DNA of 64,000 nt. It comes from Sphingobacteriaceae bacterium (lineage in GTDB: Bacteria > Bacteroidota > Bacteroidia > Sphingobacteriales > Sphingobacteriaceae). Shown piece after piece: positions 18,966 to 27,083 of the stretch. The notes under the pieces were generated by a model. That model made no database searches. It was given only the letters and a program-made list of their open reading frames with translations, and was not told the DNA's origin. How positions within the stretch are numbered: the first letter of the stretch is position 1; each line of letters opens with the position of its first letter. The position numbers and the translations under genes were made by a program. The stretch lies in the NCBI GenBank assembly GCA_029266635.1, contig JAQSWM010000006.1, positions 1 through 64,000 on the forward strand, given 5' to 3'.

Positions 18966-19607
18966 TTACTTTTTGAATCTGCTCGCAATGGTTGCGTACA
19001 CGGCTGGCAAAACGGATAGAATGATTATCCCGAAGACTACAATAGTGAAGTTTTCTTTCACTATTGGGAGGTTGCCAAATAAATACCCCAGCACCAGAAA
19101 ACTAATCACCCAGCTTAAGCCTCCAACCACATTGTAAACTGTGTATTTGCCCAAAGGCATTTTTCCAATCCCGGCTACAAAAGGGGCAATCGTACGGATT
19201 ATTGGCAAGAAGCGGCTGAAGATCACCGCCTTACCTCCATGCTTGGTGAAAAAATCCTGCGTTTTAAGGTAATAATCTATTTTAAGAATCCTATTCTCAG
19301 GCTTAAACACCTTCACTCCCAGGTAACTTCCAAGAAAGTAGTTAACTGTATTCCCTAATATCGCGGCTACGCACAAGAGAATAGCCATTAAATAAATATC
19401 AAGACCAGTGTTGCCCTTGGCGATGAGTGCTCCAGCCGCAAACAGCAATGAATCTCCGGGCAGGAATGGCGTCACTACAAAACCGGTCTCGGCAAAAATG
19501 ATAATAAAAAGTATCAGGTATGTCCAGGTTTGATATTGGCTAACAATGTCAACGAGGTGCTTGTCTATGTGTAAGACAAAGTCTATCAGGGCACGAATGA
19601 GTTCCAA
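18966..19607 (-). CDS. DedA family membrane protein
   Basis: DedA proteins are polytopic inner membrane proteins of the SNARE-associated/VTT family, implicated in lipid carrier recycling, membrane potential and envelope stress. The 213-residue product has the family signature ETGFVVTPFLPGDSLLFAAGA (about 41-61) and the later motif FSRFLPIIRTIAPFVAGIGKM, with conserved Arg residues. Several membrane segments are visible. It lies downstream of the DUF4397 gene on the same strand, but a terminator separates them. Confidence 0.92.
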   Translation of the reverse strand: MELIRALIDFVLHIDKHLVDIVSQYQTWTYLILFIIIFAETGFVVTPFLPGDSLLFAAGALIAKGNTGLDIYLMAILLCVAAILGNTVNYFLGSYLGVKVFKPENRILKIDYYLKTQDFFTKHGGKAVIFSRFLPIIRTIAPFVAGIGKMPLGKYTVYNVVGGLSWVISFLVLGYLFGNLPIVKENFTIVVFGIIILSVLPAVYATIASRFKK

Positions 19608-19663
19608 ATGCGATTATTGAACCACAAAAGTATAAGATTTACTGTTGAGCCCAGCATAAAATA

Positions 19664-19696
19664 AAAAAGCCACCAGTTGAAAACTGATGGCTTTTA
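19664..19696 (-). terminator. Terminator after the DUF4397 gene
   Basis: AAAAGCCACCAGTT and AACTGATGGCTTTT pair with one G-U and loop GAA. The minus-strand side is followed by a T-rich tract. The stem is nearly symmetrical, so it could also work in the other direction. Confidence 0.85.
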
Positions 19697-19708
19697 GAAA
19701 TGGAATTC

Positions 19709-20398
19709 TTAATTATTTACAATTACGTTGTAAGAAATGTTGGCAGTTGAAGAACCAGTCACGTAAACTGTATATATTTTGCCAGCTTGCAAACCAAGGC
19801 TATTAAGCGTTAAGCTTGATGTTGCTGATCCGGCAGTAAACACCTGGAAGCTGGTCGCCGGAGCAACGGTGTAATAAGCAGAAGCTGTTTTGTAAGCTAA
19901 ACCTGTAGCCAATTTAGATGCTCCCGTTACGCCAATGTCAATGGCTGAAGCTGCTGCAGAGCTTAGGTGCACGAACCTTACCTTAGCCATTCCAGCTGCC
20001 GGTGCCGATAGATCGTCTTCAGTAGTTAAGGTCGAGCTTGACGAGGTTGTGCCTGTGTAGTAAACTGTATAGTATTTTCCTGCCTGTAAATTCACGTTAG
20101 AGGTTGAGTTTACAGATGCGGAGCCTGAGGTTTTGAAGTCGGCTTTGTGATTTCCGGCGGCAACATCAAAATAACCATTTGTTTGCTTGTAAGCAACAGC
20201 CTGGCTGTTCACTTTCGCATCATCTAAGTAAAAGTCCTGAGAGGAGGAACCTTCTACGGAGTTTACAATCATTACATGGGCGGTTCCGCTCGCCGTTCCA
20301 TCATTATCGTCCTTGCTGCATGAGGACGCAAAACCTAACATTGAAAATAGTACAACGGTAAGTAATGGTTTATTAAACCATATTGAATTTGCTTTCAT
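19709..20398 (-). CDS. DUF4397 domain lipoprotein
   Basis: The 229-residue protein begins with a lipoprotein signal (FSMLGFASSCSKDDND, Cys near 27). It contains two copies of a DUF4397-like unit: an N-terminal one (HVMIVNSVEGSSSQDFYLDD, then GKYYTVYYTG) and a second one (AKVRFVHLSSAAASAIDIGV, then GKIYTVYVTGSS). The domain is common in surface lipoproteins of Bacteroidota; its function is unknown. Ser, Thr and Ala are abundant, as in exported surface proteins. It has its own terminator. Confidence 0.85.
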   Translation of the reverse strand: MKANSIWFNKPLLTVVLFSMLGFASSCSKDDNDGTASGTAHVMIVNSVEGSSSQDFYLDDAKVNSQAVAYKQTNGYFDVAAGNHKADFKTSGSASVNSTSNVNLQAGKYYTVYYTGTTSSSSTLTTEDDLSAPAAGMAKVRFVHLSSAAASAIDIGVTGASKLATGLAYKTASAYYTVAPATSFQVFTAGSATSSLTLNSLGLQAGKIYTVYVTGSSTANISYNVIVNN

Positions 20399-20449
20399 AA
20401 TTTTCTATTTAAATAATTCTATCATCATCTGCCGCAGAAAACGGCATTC

Positions 20450-20476
20450 AAAACAAAGCCCGGCAAAAGCCGGGCC
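20450..20476 (-). terminator. Rho-independent terminator after dnaN
   Basis: GCCCGGC (20458-20464) and GCCGGGC (20469-20475) form a perfect GC-rich stem with a 4-nt loop. On the minus strand it is followed by a T-rich tract. It lies 55 bp past the dnaN stop and before the DUF4397 gene. Confidence 0.88.
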
Positions 20477-20530
20477 AAAATAAAAATTCAAGCAAAGGGC
20501 TGCGTTTCCAGCTGCCGGATGTATATTTTT

Positions 20531-21655
20531 TTATGCGTAGTTGTTCAACATTACAGGCATAACCAGCATTAATACATCTTCTTTATCATCATTTGTTTGT
20601 GGGATAAGAAGCCCTGCCCGATTCGGTGTGCTCATTTCAAGTGTTACTTCTTCGCCGCTCAGATTGCCTAACATTTCAATTAGGAACCTTGCATTGAAAC
20701 CGATTTCCATATCGTCGCCTTCATACTGGCAACTTAGACGTTCGTGCGCTTCATTGGCGAAATCTATATCTTCAGACGAGATATTCAGCTCGCTACCTGT
20801 GATTTTCAGCCTTACCTGATGTGTGGTTTTATTAGCAAAAATCACTACGCGGCGCAGTGAGTTCAGGAATGAAGCCCGATCTAAAGTAAGTTTGTTGGGA
20901 TTGTTCTGTGGGATAACTGCTTCGTAATCGGGATAGCGCTCATCAATCAAGCGGCAAATCAGGTTGATGTTCCCAAAGCGGAAGAACGCACTGGTGGTGT
21001 TGTATTCAACTGAAACATTCACATCCTCTGATGGAAGCGACGACTTTAGCAGGGTAAGAGCCTTTTTTGGCAGGATAAACGATGCCGAGCTATCGGACTT
21101 CGCGTCGGCTCTTCTATAGCGAACCAGTTTGTGCGCATCTGTTGAAACAAACGTGATATTTTGTGTGCTCAACTGGCAAAACACACCAGTCATCGCCGGG
21201 CGAAGTTCATCGCTGCTCACAGCAAAAAGCGTTTTGTTTATTGCTTCCGAAAGAACAGACGCTGTCAGGTTTACTGAAGATGCGTTATCTACGCTCGGGA
21301 TTTTTGGAAAATCCTCCCCGTTCTCTCCACTTAACTTGTATTTACCATCACCGGCGCTAATTTCTATCGCGAATGTCTTGTCATCAATAGAAAAGGAAAT
21401 AGGCTGATCGGGCAGGGTCTTTAATGTTTCCAGCAGTATTTTGGCAGGTACAGCTACTTTCCCATCCTCCTTCGATTCTACTGTCAGCGAGGTGGTCATG
21501 CTGGTCTGCAAATCGGTTGCAGAAATTGTAAGGTTGCCGTCTTTTATCTCGAATAAAAAATTCTCTAAAATCGGCAAAACCGTGCTGCTGCTTGATGCAC
21601 CATTAACCGCCTGCAATTGCTTTAATAATGTCGACGTAGAAACAATAAATCTCAT
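20531..21655 (-). CDS. dnaN: DNA polymerase III beta subunit (sliding clamp)
   Basis: DnaN is the ring clamp that tethers DNA polymerase III and other DNA enzymes. The protein is 374 residues from the ATG at 21653-21655 (MRFIVSTSTLLKQLQAVNG), the usual DnaN start. A longer reading from 21685 only adds ten atypical residues. Three clamp domains are expected at about 1-120, 125-245 and 250-374; the C-terminus ends MLVMPVMLNNYA, as in the family. It is not next to dnaA, which is common in Bacteroidota. A perfect DnaA box and a heptad repeat array lie just upstream. Confidence 0.95.
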   Translation of the reverse strand: MRFIVSTSTLLKQLQAVNGASSSSTVLPILENFLFEIKDGNLTISATDLQTSMTTSLTVESKEDGKVAVPAKILLETLKTLPDQPISFSIDDKTFAIEISAGDGKYKLSGENGEDFPKIPSVDNASSVNLTASVLSEAINKTLFAVSSDELRPAMTGVFCQLSTQNITFVSTDAHKLVRYRRADAKSDSSASFILPKKALTLLKSSLPSEDVNVSVEYNTTSAFFRFGNINLICRLIDERYPDYEAVIPQNNPNKLTLDRASFLNSLRRVVIFANKTTHQVRLKITGSELNISSEDIDFANEAHERLSCQYEGDDMEIGFNARFLIEMLGNLSGEEVTLEMSTPNRAGLLIPQTNDDKEDVLMLVMPVMLNNYA

Positions 21656-21709
21656 ACAAATATTCTTATTGGCAATAATAGACAAAGGTTTTTATTATCA
21701 CAAAAACTG

Positions 21710-21718
21710 TTATCCACA
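21710..21718 (+). other. DnaA box consensus upstream of dnaN
   Basis: TTATCCACA is an exact match to the classical DnaA box. It lies 54 bp upstream of the dnaN start. Only one copy is seen, so it is not an origin. It could be a regulatory site or chance. Confidence 0.4.
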
Positions 21719-21725
21719 TGAAGCT

Positions 21726-21760
21726 AAAGGAGAAAGGGTCAAAGAAGAAAGGACAAAAGA
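21726..21760. repeat. Single array of five imperfect 7-bp repeats
   Basis: Five consecutive heptads, AAAGGAG, AAAGGGT, CAAAGAA, GAAAGGA and CAAAAGA, fill this stretch between dnaN and gldG. No inverted partner arm is visible. The 7-bp period is the same as in the larger two-armed elements at 35.2, 45.7, 48.2, 52.1 and 54.4 kb, but the sequence is different. Confidence 0.55.
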
Positions 21761-21783
21761 AACCACGATAATCTATGATGCTG

Positions 21784-23478
21784 CTACATCACGTACTTTC
21801 GTTTACGATAGAAATGCTGCACAAAGCCGAAGATCACCAGCAGCAGAATGGGCAAGCCAATATTAAGCACTTGCCAGAACAGCTTTTCATCGCGGGCACG
21901 TGCCTTGTCCAGCAACCTCAATTTTACTTCTTTGTTGCGAAGTTCGATAATGCCGGAGTCATCGGTTAGATAATCTACGATATTTAACAAGAGGTTTTTG
22001 TTGCCATATTGCTGTTGTGTGTAGCGGTCGAAGCCGAGCGGGAAAGGCGAATTATCCTTGCTGCTGATCTGATTCTTCAGAATGTCGCCATCCCCAATTA
22101 CAACCATTTTGGCAAACTGGCTTTTTGCTGGCAGCTTTACGCTTTCGCGGATGCCGTCCGGCACAGCCCGATTGTTAAACACAGATGGGAAATTGCCCTC
22201 CAGCAACACTCCCACCGGCATGGGCACTCCCTTGAACGCAGCCGGGTCTAAATTCCGCTCAACCATTTGCAAAGAAATCATTCCCGGCGCCTGCATCTTT
22301 TGGCTGTATGGCGAGGAAGAAAGGATTACCTGTTTGCTGATCCCCGGAACAGCGATAGTATCTACCGTACTTGCAAACTCACTGCGTATTGGATTTAAAT
22401 TCCTCACCAGTGGATGAGTCGAGATTGGCATGAAAATGGGATAAAAAACCCAAGGAACCATCTGTATTTGCGCTTGTCCGCCAACATTACCCACACTGAT
22501 CGGGATTTGCGCACAATTCATATCGGCGATTAGATTGTAGTTAACCCGAACGCCGTACCTGAACAGCATATCGTCAAGGTTGAGGTTCTTAACAAACGTC
22601 ATCTGCTGCCCGCCATGCCCTTGCAAGCTGTCCAGCTCTGCGTTTACGTTATCTATCGCCCACAGAATCCGGCCACCACGCATTACAAAATAATCGATCT
22701 TGTATTTTTCCGCTTCGGTAAAAGCTTTGTCTGGCTTTGGGATGATGAGCAGGTTTAACTTATCCAAGCCAGCAAAAGTCACTTTGCTTAAGTCCATTCG
22801 TCCAGCTTCGTAGCCATCAGCCAAAGATTGCATAGCATCATAAAGTTGCAGATCCGTGAGTTCATTATGCCCTTCTGTAAAGCCAACCCGCGGCTTGCCC
22901 TCTTCTGCCGCTTTCTTGATGGCGCTCGTGAAAGCATACTCCAGGTCCTGCACAGAGTTGTTCAATATTTCTTCTGCCTCCCCGGGCGTGGCGCCGACTC
23001 TCGACTGAAACAGCTTCACCGGCATTTGCCTGCCATTGTATGTAACGAGAGCGGCAGGAAAAATTAATTTTTGTGTTAGCCCGGATTCCGTTTTGACGTT
23101 CAGGTTCGTAGGTTCAATCCCGAGGTTTACCAGCTCCTCGTAAACCTTTTGCTGCTGCTCCTCGCTTCCCCGCCCAGGATTTACAAAATCGAAATGGAGC
23201 TTGCCATTTGAATATGCTTTCAAATCAGTTAGCATATCGCGGGTTGACGATTGTAGCCGCTTAAATCCGCCGGGCAAATCACCGTCAAGGTAAACTGTTA
23301 TTTGCAGTTCGCCTTTAAGACGGGCTAAAACATCTTTCGTTATCGGCGAAAGCGTAAACCGCTTCTCTTTGGTAAAATCAAGTCTGGTAAAAAAGAAAGA
23401 AGAAAACAGGTTGATGGCTACAACAACCACAATAAATATCAGTAGATATTTAAGGTCTTCCTTGCGGCGATTTACCAT
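21784..23478 (-). CDS. gldG: Gliding motility-associated ABC transporter substrate-binding protein GldG
   Basis: GldG works with GldA and GldF in an ABC transporter linked to gliding motility in some Bacteroidota. The 564-residue protein has an N-terminal membrane segment (YLLIFIVVVVAINLFSSFFF), a large extracytoplasmic domain of the ABC_transp_aux type (about 40-530, with KPRVGFTEGHNELTD and LNLLIIPKPDKAFTEAEKYK) and a C-terminal membrane helix (LNIGLPILLLVIFGFVQHFY). It overlaps gldF by 7 bp, so translation is coupled. Confidence 0.92.
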   Translation of the reverse strand: MVNRRKEDLKYLLIFIVVVVAINLFSSFFFTRLDFTKEKRFTLSPITKDVLARLKGELQITVYLDGDLPGGFKRLQSSTRDMLTDLKAYSNGKLHFDFVNPGRGSEEQQQKVYEELVNLGIEPTNLNVKTESGLTQKLIFPAALVTYNGRQMPVKLFQSRVGATPGEAEEILNNSVQDLEYAFTSAIKKAAEEGKPRVGFTEGHNELTDLQLYDAMQSLADGYEAGRMDLSKVTFAGLDKLNLLIIPKPDKAFTEAEKYKIDYFVMRGGRILWAIDNVNAELDSLQGHGGQQMTFVKNLNLDDMLFRYGVRVNYNLIADMNCAQIPISVGNVGGQAQIQMVPWVFYPIFMPISTHPLVRNLNPIRSEFASTVDTIAVPGISKQVILSSSPYSQKMQAPGMISLQMVERNLDPAAFKGVPMPVGVLLEGNFPSVFNNRAVPDGIRESVKLPAKSQFAKMVVIGDGDILKNQISSKDNSPFPLGFDRYTQQQYGNKNLLLNIVDYLTDDSGIIELRNKEVKLRLLDKARARDEKLFWQVLNIGLPILLLVIFGFVQHFYRKRKYVM

Positions 23479-24200
23479 TTCCTCCCTCCCAAAATCGTTT
23501 TGGTAAGAACCAGGAACACGGCGATGAAGCTCAGGAAATATATGAGGTCGCGGGTATCAAGCACGCCCCGACTGATGGACTGGTAATGTTCATTGATGCC
23601 GGCTGCTGTCACATACGTGTCTACACTTTGCAAGGAGAGCAAACGGCTGATCGAATCAAACCCGCTGAAGGCGAAAAAAGAAAGAAAAACAGCAATAGTG
23701 AACGCTATGATCTGGTTCTTAGTTAGAGAAGAAGAAAAAATGCCAATAGCTGCATATGCCGCTCCCAGCAGAAACAGTCCGATGTAAGAACCGATAACGG
23801 CACCCGTATCAATGTTCCCCGGAATTGCGCCAAGTTGGTAAACCGTGATGTAGTAAATGATGGTTGGGATGAGCGCCAGCAGCACAATGGCTAAACTGCC
23901 CGCATACTTGCCCAACACAATCTGCCAATCCGTTAACGGACTGGTAGCGAGGATTTCGAATGTGCCTTCCCGGCGTTCTTCAGCCAATGAGCGCATGGTG
24001 ATAGCCGGAATCAGGAACATGAACAAATAAGGCACAATGCTGAAAAGGCTGTCTAGACCTGCGTATCCATACTCCAGAATACTTGTGTCGGGGAACACCC
24101 AAAGGAACAAGCCCGTGGCCAAAAGGAAAACTCCAATAGTGATGTACGCCACCAGGGAGCTGAAAAAAGAAGAAATTTCTTTCTGAAAGATGGTGAGCAT
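23472..24200 (-). CDS. gldF: Gliding motility-associated ABC transporter permease GldF
   Basis: The 242-residue protein has about six membrane helices of the ABC-2 permease type. The central motif SLAEERREGTFEILATSPLT (about 70-89) is typical of the NosY/GldF group. It is the membrane partner of ATPase GldA and of GldG. It overlaps gldG by 7 bp and lies 12 bp after an intervening beta-barrel gene, which separates it from gldA. Family membership is clear; the transported substrate is unknown. Confidence 0.92.
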   Translation of the reverse strand: MLTIFQKEISSFFSSLVAYITIGVFLLATGLFLWVFPDTSILEYGYAGLDSLFSIVPYLFMFLIPAITMRSLAEERREGTFEILATSPLTDWQIVLGKYAGSLAIVLLALIPTIIYYITVYQLGAIPGNIDTGAVIGSYIGLFLLGAAYAAIGIFSSSLTKNQIIAFTIAVFLSFFAFSGFDSISRLLSLQSVDTYVTAAGINEHYQSISRGVLDTRDLIYFLSFIAVFLVLTKTILGGRKW

Positions 24201-24212
24201 TATTCAGCGAAA

Positions 24213-24737
24213 TTAAAACTTAAACGCAACTCTTAACCCCGTTTGGCTGATGTTGCCGCCATCTCTGGCCCAGTTTTCATAGCGCAAGCCTGCGTCGATG
24301 TAGCTGTCTTTTGCGATCGGCAAAGAAATCCCGCCGCCGCCGGACCACACAAATGCGGTCCCGGCACCTTTGTTTGTTCCAACGCTTGCGCCAAGTTCGG
24401 CTTCAGCAAAAAAGAGATGTTTGACATAATATTTGGCTCCCGCTTTCAGAGGAACGTAAGTTTTATTGAAGGTTAGATCCTTGTATTTTTCTTTCAGGAA
24501 GAACTCCATAAATCCGGCGGTAACTGTGCCGTACAAGTCGTCAGTAAATGGCACTTCAAACTTCCCGGAACCACCAAAACCTGTAGAAAAACGCTCTCCA
24601 AAGCCAACGCCCGAGGGGAAGCTTAGCTCGGCTCCTACTCCGAGCCGCGGCTTGGCAATGTATCCTTTCTTCTCCTGCGCCATAGCTCCCAAAGCAACCA
24701 CAAAGATCATTGCACCTAAACAAACTGCTTTTTTCAT
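24213..24737 (-). CDS. Predicted outer membrane beta-barrel protein between gldA and gldF
   Basis: The 174-residue protein has a signal peptide (MKKAVCLGAMIFVVALGAMA, then QEKKG) and a beta-barrel pattern of alternating residues, with Gly- and aromatic-rich strands (GVGAELSFPSGVGFGERFST, YVKHLFFAEAELGASVG) and a typical barrel end (GLRVAFKF). It lies inside the gld gene cluster, one base after gldA and 12 bp before gldF, so it is co-expressed with the transporter. Its function is unknown to me. A role in surface assembly is only suggested by context. Confidence 0.8.
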   Translation of the reverse strand: MKKAVCLGAMIFVVALGAMAQEKKGYIAKPRLGVGAELSFPSGVGFGERFSTGFGGSGKFEVPFTDDLYGTVTAGFMEFFLKEKYKDLTFNKTYVPLKAGAKYYVKHLFFAEAELGASVGTNKGAGTAFVWSGGGGISLPIAKDSYIDAGLRYENWARDGGNISQTGLRVAFKF

Positions 24738-24738
24738 G

Positions 24739-25446
24739 TTAATTGGTCAAGCTAATAAAAATATCTTCAAGGCTTTTGCCACCCTGCTTTTCACGAAGCT
24801 GCTGCAAAGAATCATCCGCAACAATCCTGCCTTTATTAATGATGATCACGTTATTGCAAACCGCCTCAACTTCCTGCATAATGTGTGTGGAGAGCACTAC
24901 TGTTTTATCTTTCCCTAATTCCTGGATCAGCTTTCGGATGTCGATTAACTGATTTGGGTCGAGGCCCGATGTAGGTTCGTCGAGGATGAGCACTTTCGGA
25001 TCGTGCAGGATTGCCTGGGCAAGTCCCACACGCTGACGATAGCCTTTTGAAAGTTGACCGATCTTCTTATGCTGCTCATTCCCCAGTCCCACCAGCCCGA
25101 TCACTTCATTGATACGCCTCTGTTTGTTGTCTATCTTATGAACATCGGCTGTAAAGCCAAGTGATTCTTTGACATATAGATCCTGGTAAAGCGGATTGTT
25201 CTCCGGCAAATAGCCGATATTCCGGCGCACCTCAAGTGTTTGGCTGCTGATGTTAAAACCCGATACCGTTGCCTCACCCGATGTTTGCGGGATAAAGCAG
25301 GTGAGCATTTTCATGGTGGTGGATTTCCCCGCACCATTTGGGCCTAAGAAGCCAAGGATCGTCCCCGGCTCCGCACTAAATGAAATTGCATCTACGGCTT
25401 TCTGGCTGCCATATACTTTGGTAAGGTTTGTAACCGAGATGCTCAT
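24739..25446 (-). CDS. gldA: Gliding motility-associated ABC transporter ATP-binding subunit GldA
   Basis: The 235-residue ABC ATPase has Walker A GPNGAGKST (about 35-43), the signature LSKGYRQRVGLAQA (133-146) and Walker B VLILDEPTSGLDPN, then the switch His in STHIMQEVEAVCN. Together with gldF and gldG downstream it forms the complete GldAFG transporter. In isolation it would only be a generic ABC-2 type ATPase; the neighbours support the GldA name. Confidence 0.88.
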   Translation of the reverse strand: MSISVTNLTKVYGSQKAVDAISFSAEPGTILGFLGPNGAGKSTTMKMLTCFIPQTSGEATVSGFNISSQTLEVRRNIGYLPENNPLYQDLYVKESLGFTADVHKIDNKQRRINEVIGLVGLGNEQHKKIGQLSKGYRQRVGLAQAILHDPKVLILDEPTSGLDPNQLIDIRKLIQELGKDKTVVLSTHIMQEVEAVCNNVIIINKGRIVADDSLQQLREKQGGKSLEDIFISLTN

Positions 25447-25470
25447 GCTTCAAAGGTAAATTTTTGTGAG

Positions 25471-25584
25471 AGAGTTAAGAGTTATGACTTAAGAATTATG
25501 AGCTCGGGCGCTGTTCACCCTGATACCTGCTACTCCAGCTTGCTGCCCAAATCGCAATTCCTAAATCGCAAATCGTAATTCCTG
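25471..25584. repeat. Two arrays of imperfect 7-bp repeats upstream of glyS
   Basis: The left array (25471-25500) reads as heptads AGAGTTA, AGAGTTA, TGACTTA, AGAATTA. The right array (25548-25582) reads CAAATCG, CAATTCC, TAAATCG, CAAATCG, TAATTCC. Both have a 7-bp period, but they are not complements of each other, unlike the elements further right. The gap between the divergent gldA and glyS genes is filled mostly by them. Confidence 0.55.
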
Positions 25585-25585
25585 T

Positions 25586-25593
25586 TATCTTTG
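25586..25593 (+). promoter_or_regulatory. Possible -7 element of the glyS promoter
   Basis: TATCTTTG is a full match to the Bacteroidota -7 consensus, eight bases before the glyS ATG. No good -33 TTG is seen at the expected distance, where a heptad repeat array lies instead. Confidence 0.4.
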
Positions 25594-25601
25594 CCACCGT
25601 T

Positions 25602-27083
25602 ATGAGCAAATCCAACGACGAACTTTTCAAAAATGTTATTTCCCACGCCAAAGAATATGGCTTTGTGTTTCCTTCCAGCGAAATTTATGATGGCCTGAGC
25701 GCCGTTTATGATTACGGGCAGTTTGGGGCAGAGCTTAAGAACAACATCAAAACTTATTGGTGGAAGAGCATGGTGCAAATGCATGAAAATATCGTTGGCA
25801 TTGATTCTGCCATATTCATGCATCCAAAGATCTGGAAAGCCAGCGGCCACGTTGATGGATTCAACGATCCGATGATCGATAACAAGGATTCTAAAAAACG
25901 TTACCGTGCAGATCAGTTGCTCGAAGATAAGATCGCGAAGTATGAGAAAGACGGAAAGACTGCGAAGGCGGAAAGCCTGCAGAGTGCGATGGATGAAGCT
26001 CTCAAAAACGAAGATCTTCCAAAATTAAAAGACCTTATTGTTGAACATGAAGTAGTTTGCCCCGTTTCCGGCACACGCAACTGGACCGATGTGCGCCAGT
26101 TCAACCTGATGTTTTCAACTCAGTTTGGTGCAATGGCAGAAGGCTCGGATGAAGTCTATCTACGCCCTGAAACCGCACAAGGCATATTCGTAAACTTCCT
26201 GAATGTTCAGAAAACCGGCAGGATGAAAATTCCTTTCGGGATTGCGCAGATAGGCAAGGCATTCCGTAATGAAGTGATTGCACGCCAGTTCATCCTTCGC
26301 ATGCGGGAATTTGAACAGATGGAAATGCAGTTTTTTGTCCGTCCCGGCGAAGAAATGAAATGGTACGCTTACTGGAAGGAAGCCCGACTAAAATGGCACC
26401 TGGCTTTAGGCACCGCCACTGAAAAATACCGCTACCACGATCACACCAAACTTGCTCATTACGCAAACGCTGCGGTTGATATTGAATTTGAGTTTCCATT
26501 CGGATTTAAAGAAGTTGAGGGCATCCACAGCCGCACGGATTTTGATTTGAGCCAGCATCAGGAATTCTCGGGCAAGAAAATGCAGTATTTTGACCCGGAG
26601 CTGAATGCGGATGGCAAGCCTTACGGAAACTACATTCCATACGTTATTGAAACTTCTATCGGTTTAGACCGGATGTTTTTGCTTACGCTTGTAAACTCGT
26701 TTGAAGAACAGGAATTGAGCGAAGGCGATAAAACCGACAGCCGCACAGTTCTGAGGCTTCACCCTTGCCTTGCTCCTGTGAAAGCGGCCGTGCTTCCGCT
26801 CACCAAGAAAGACGGATTGCCGGAAAAAGCCAAAGAGATTATGGATAGGCTCAAGCTCGACCACAATCTGATTTACGAGGAAAAAGATTCGATTGGAAAG
26901 CGCTATCGCCGTCAGGATGCAATTGGTACACCTTTCTGCATCACGGTAGATCATCAGACACTGGAAGATAACACGGTTACAATCCGCCACCGCGATAGCA
27001 TGGAACAGGAACGTGTGCCGGCAAGCGAGTTGGAAAGAATTATTGGAGATCTGGTTAGCTGGAAGAATCTTTTAGGGTCGTAG
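25602..27083 (+). CDS. glyS: Glycine-tRNA ligase (class II, homodimeric type)
   Basis: The enzyme charges tRNA-Gly. The 493-residue protein has the eukaryote-like, single-chain GlyRS layout. Motif 2 appears in FGIAQIGKAFRNEVIARQFI (about 208-227), motif 3 in ETSIGLDRMFLLTLV, and a C-terminal anticodon-binding domain covers about 385-490 (HPCLAPVKAAVLPLTKKDGL). It is not the two-subunit GlyQS form. Its stop codon abuts the stop codon of the convergent gene at 27084. The official symbol for this form varies (glyS or glyQS). Confidence 0.95.
   Translation: MSKSNDELFKNVISHAKEYGFVFPSSEIYDGLSAVYDYGQFGAELKNNIKTYWWKSMVQMHENIVGIDSAIFMHPKIWKASGHVDGFNDPMIDNKDSKKRYRADQLLEDKIAKYEKDGKTAKAESLQSAMDEALKNEDLPKLKDLIVEHEVVCPVSGTRNWTDVRQFNLMFSTQFGAMAEGSDEVYLRPETAQGIFVNFLNVQKTGRMKIPFGIAQIGKAFRNEVIARQFILRMREFEQMEMQFFVRPGEEMKWYAYWKEARLKWHLALGTATEKYRYHDHTKLAHYANAAVDIEFEFPFGFKEVEGIHSRTDFDLSQHQEFSGKKMQYFDPELNADGKPYGNYIPYVIETSIGLDRMFLLTLVNSFEEQELSEGDKTDSRTVLRLHPCLAPVKAAVLPLTKKDGLPEKAKEIMDRLKLDHNLIYEEKDSIGKRYRRQDAIGTPFCITVDHQTLEDNTVTIRHRDSMEQERVPASELERIIGDLVSWKNLLGS

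Noticed and set aside
20531-21760. Replication origin at dnaN because of a DnaA box
   Set aside because: Only one box, no dnaA and no AT-rich unwinding region with further boxes.
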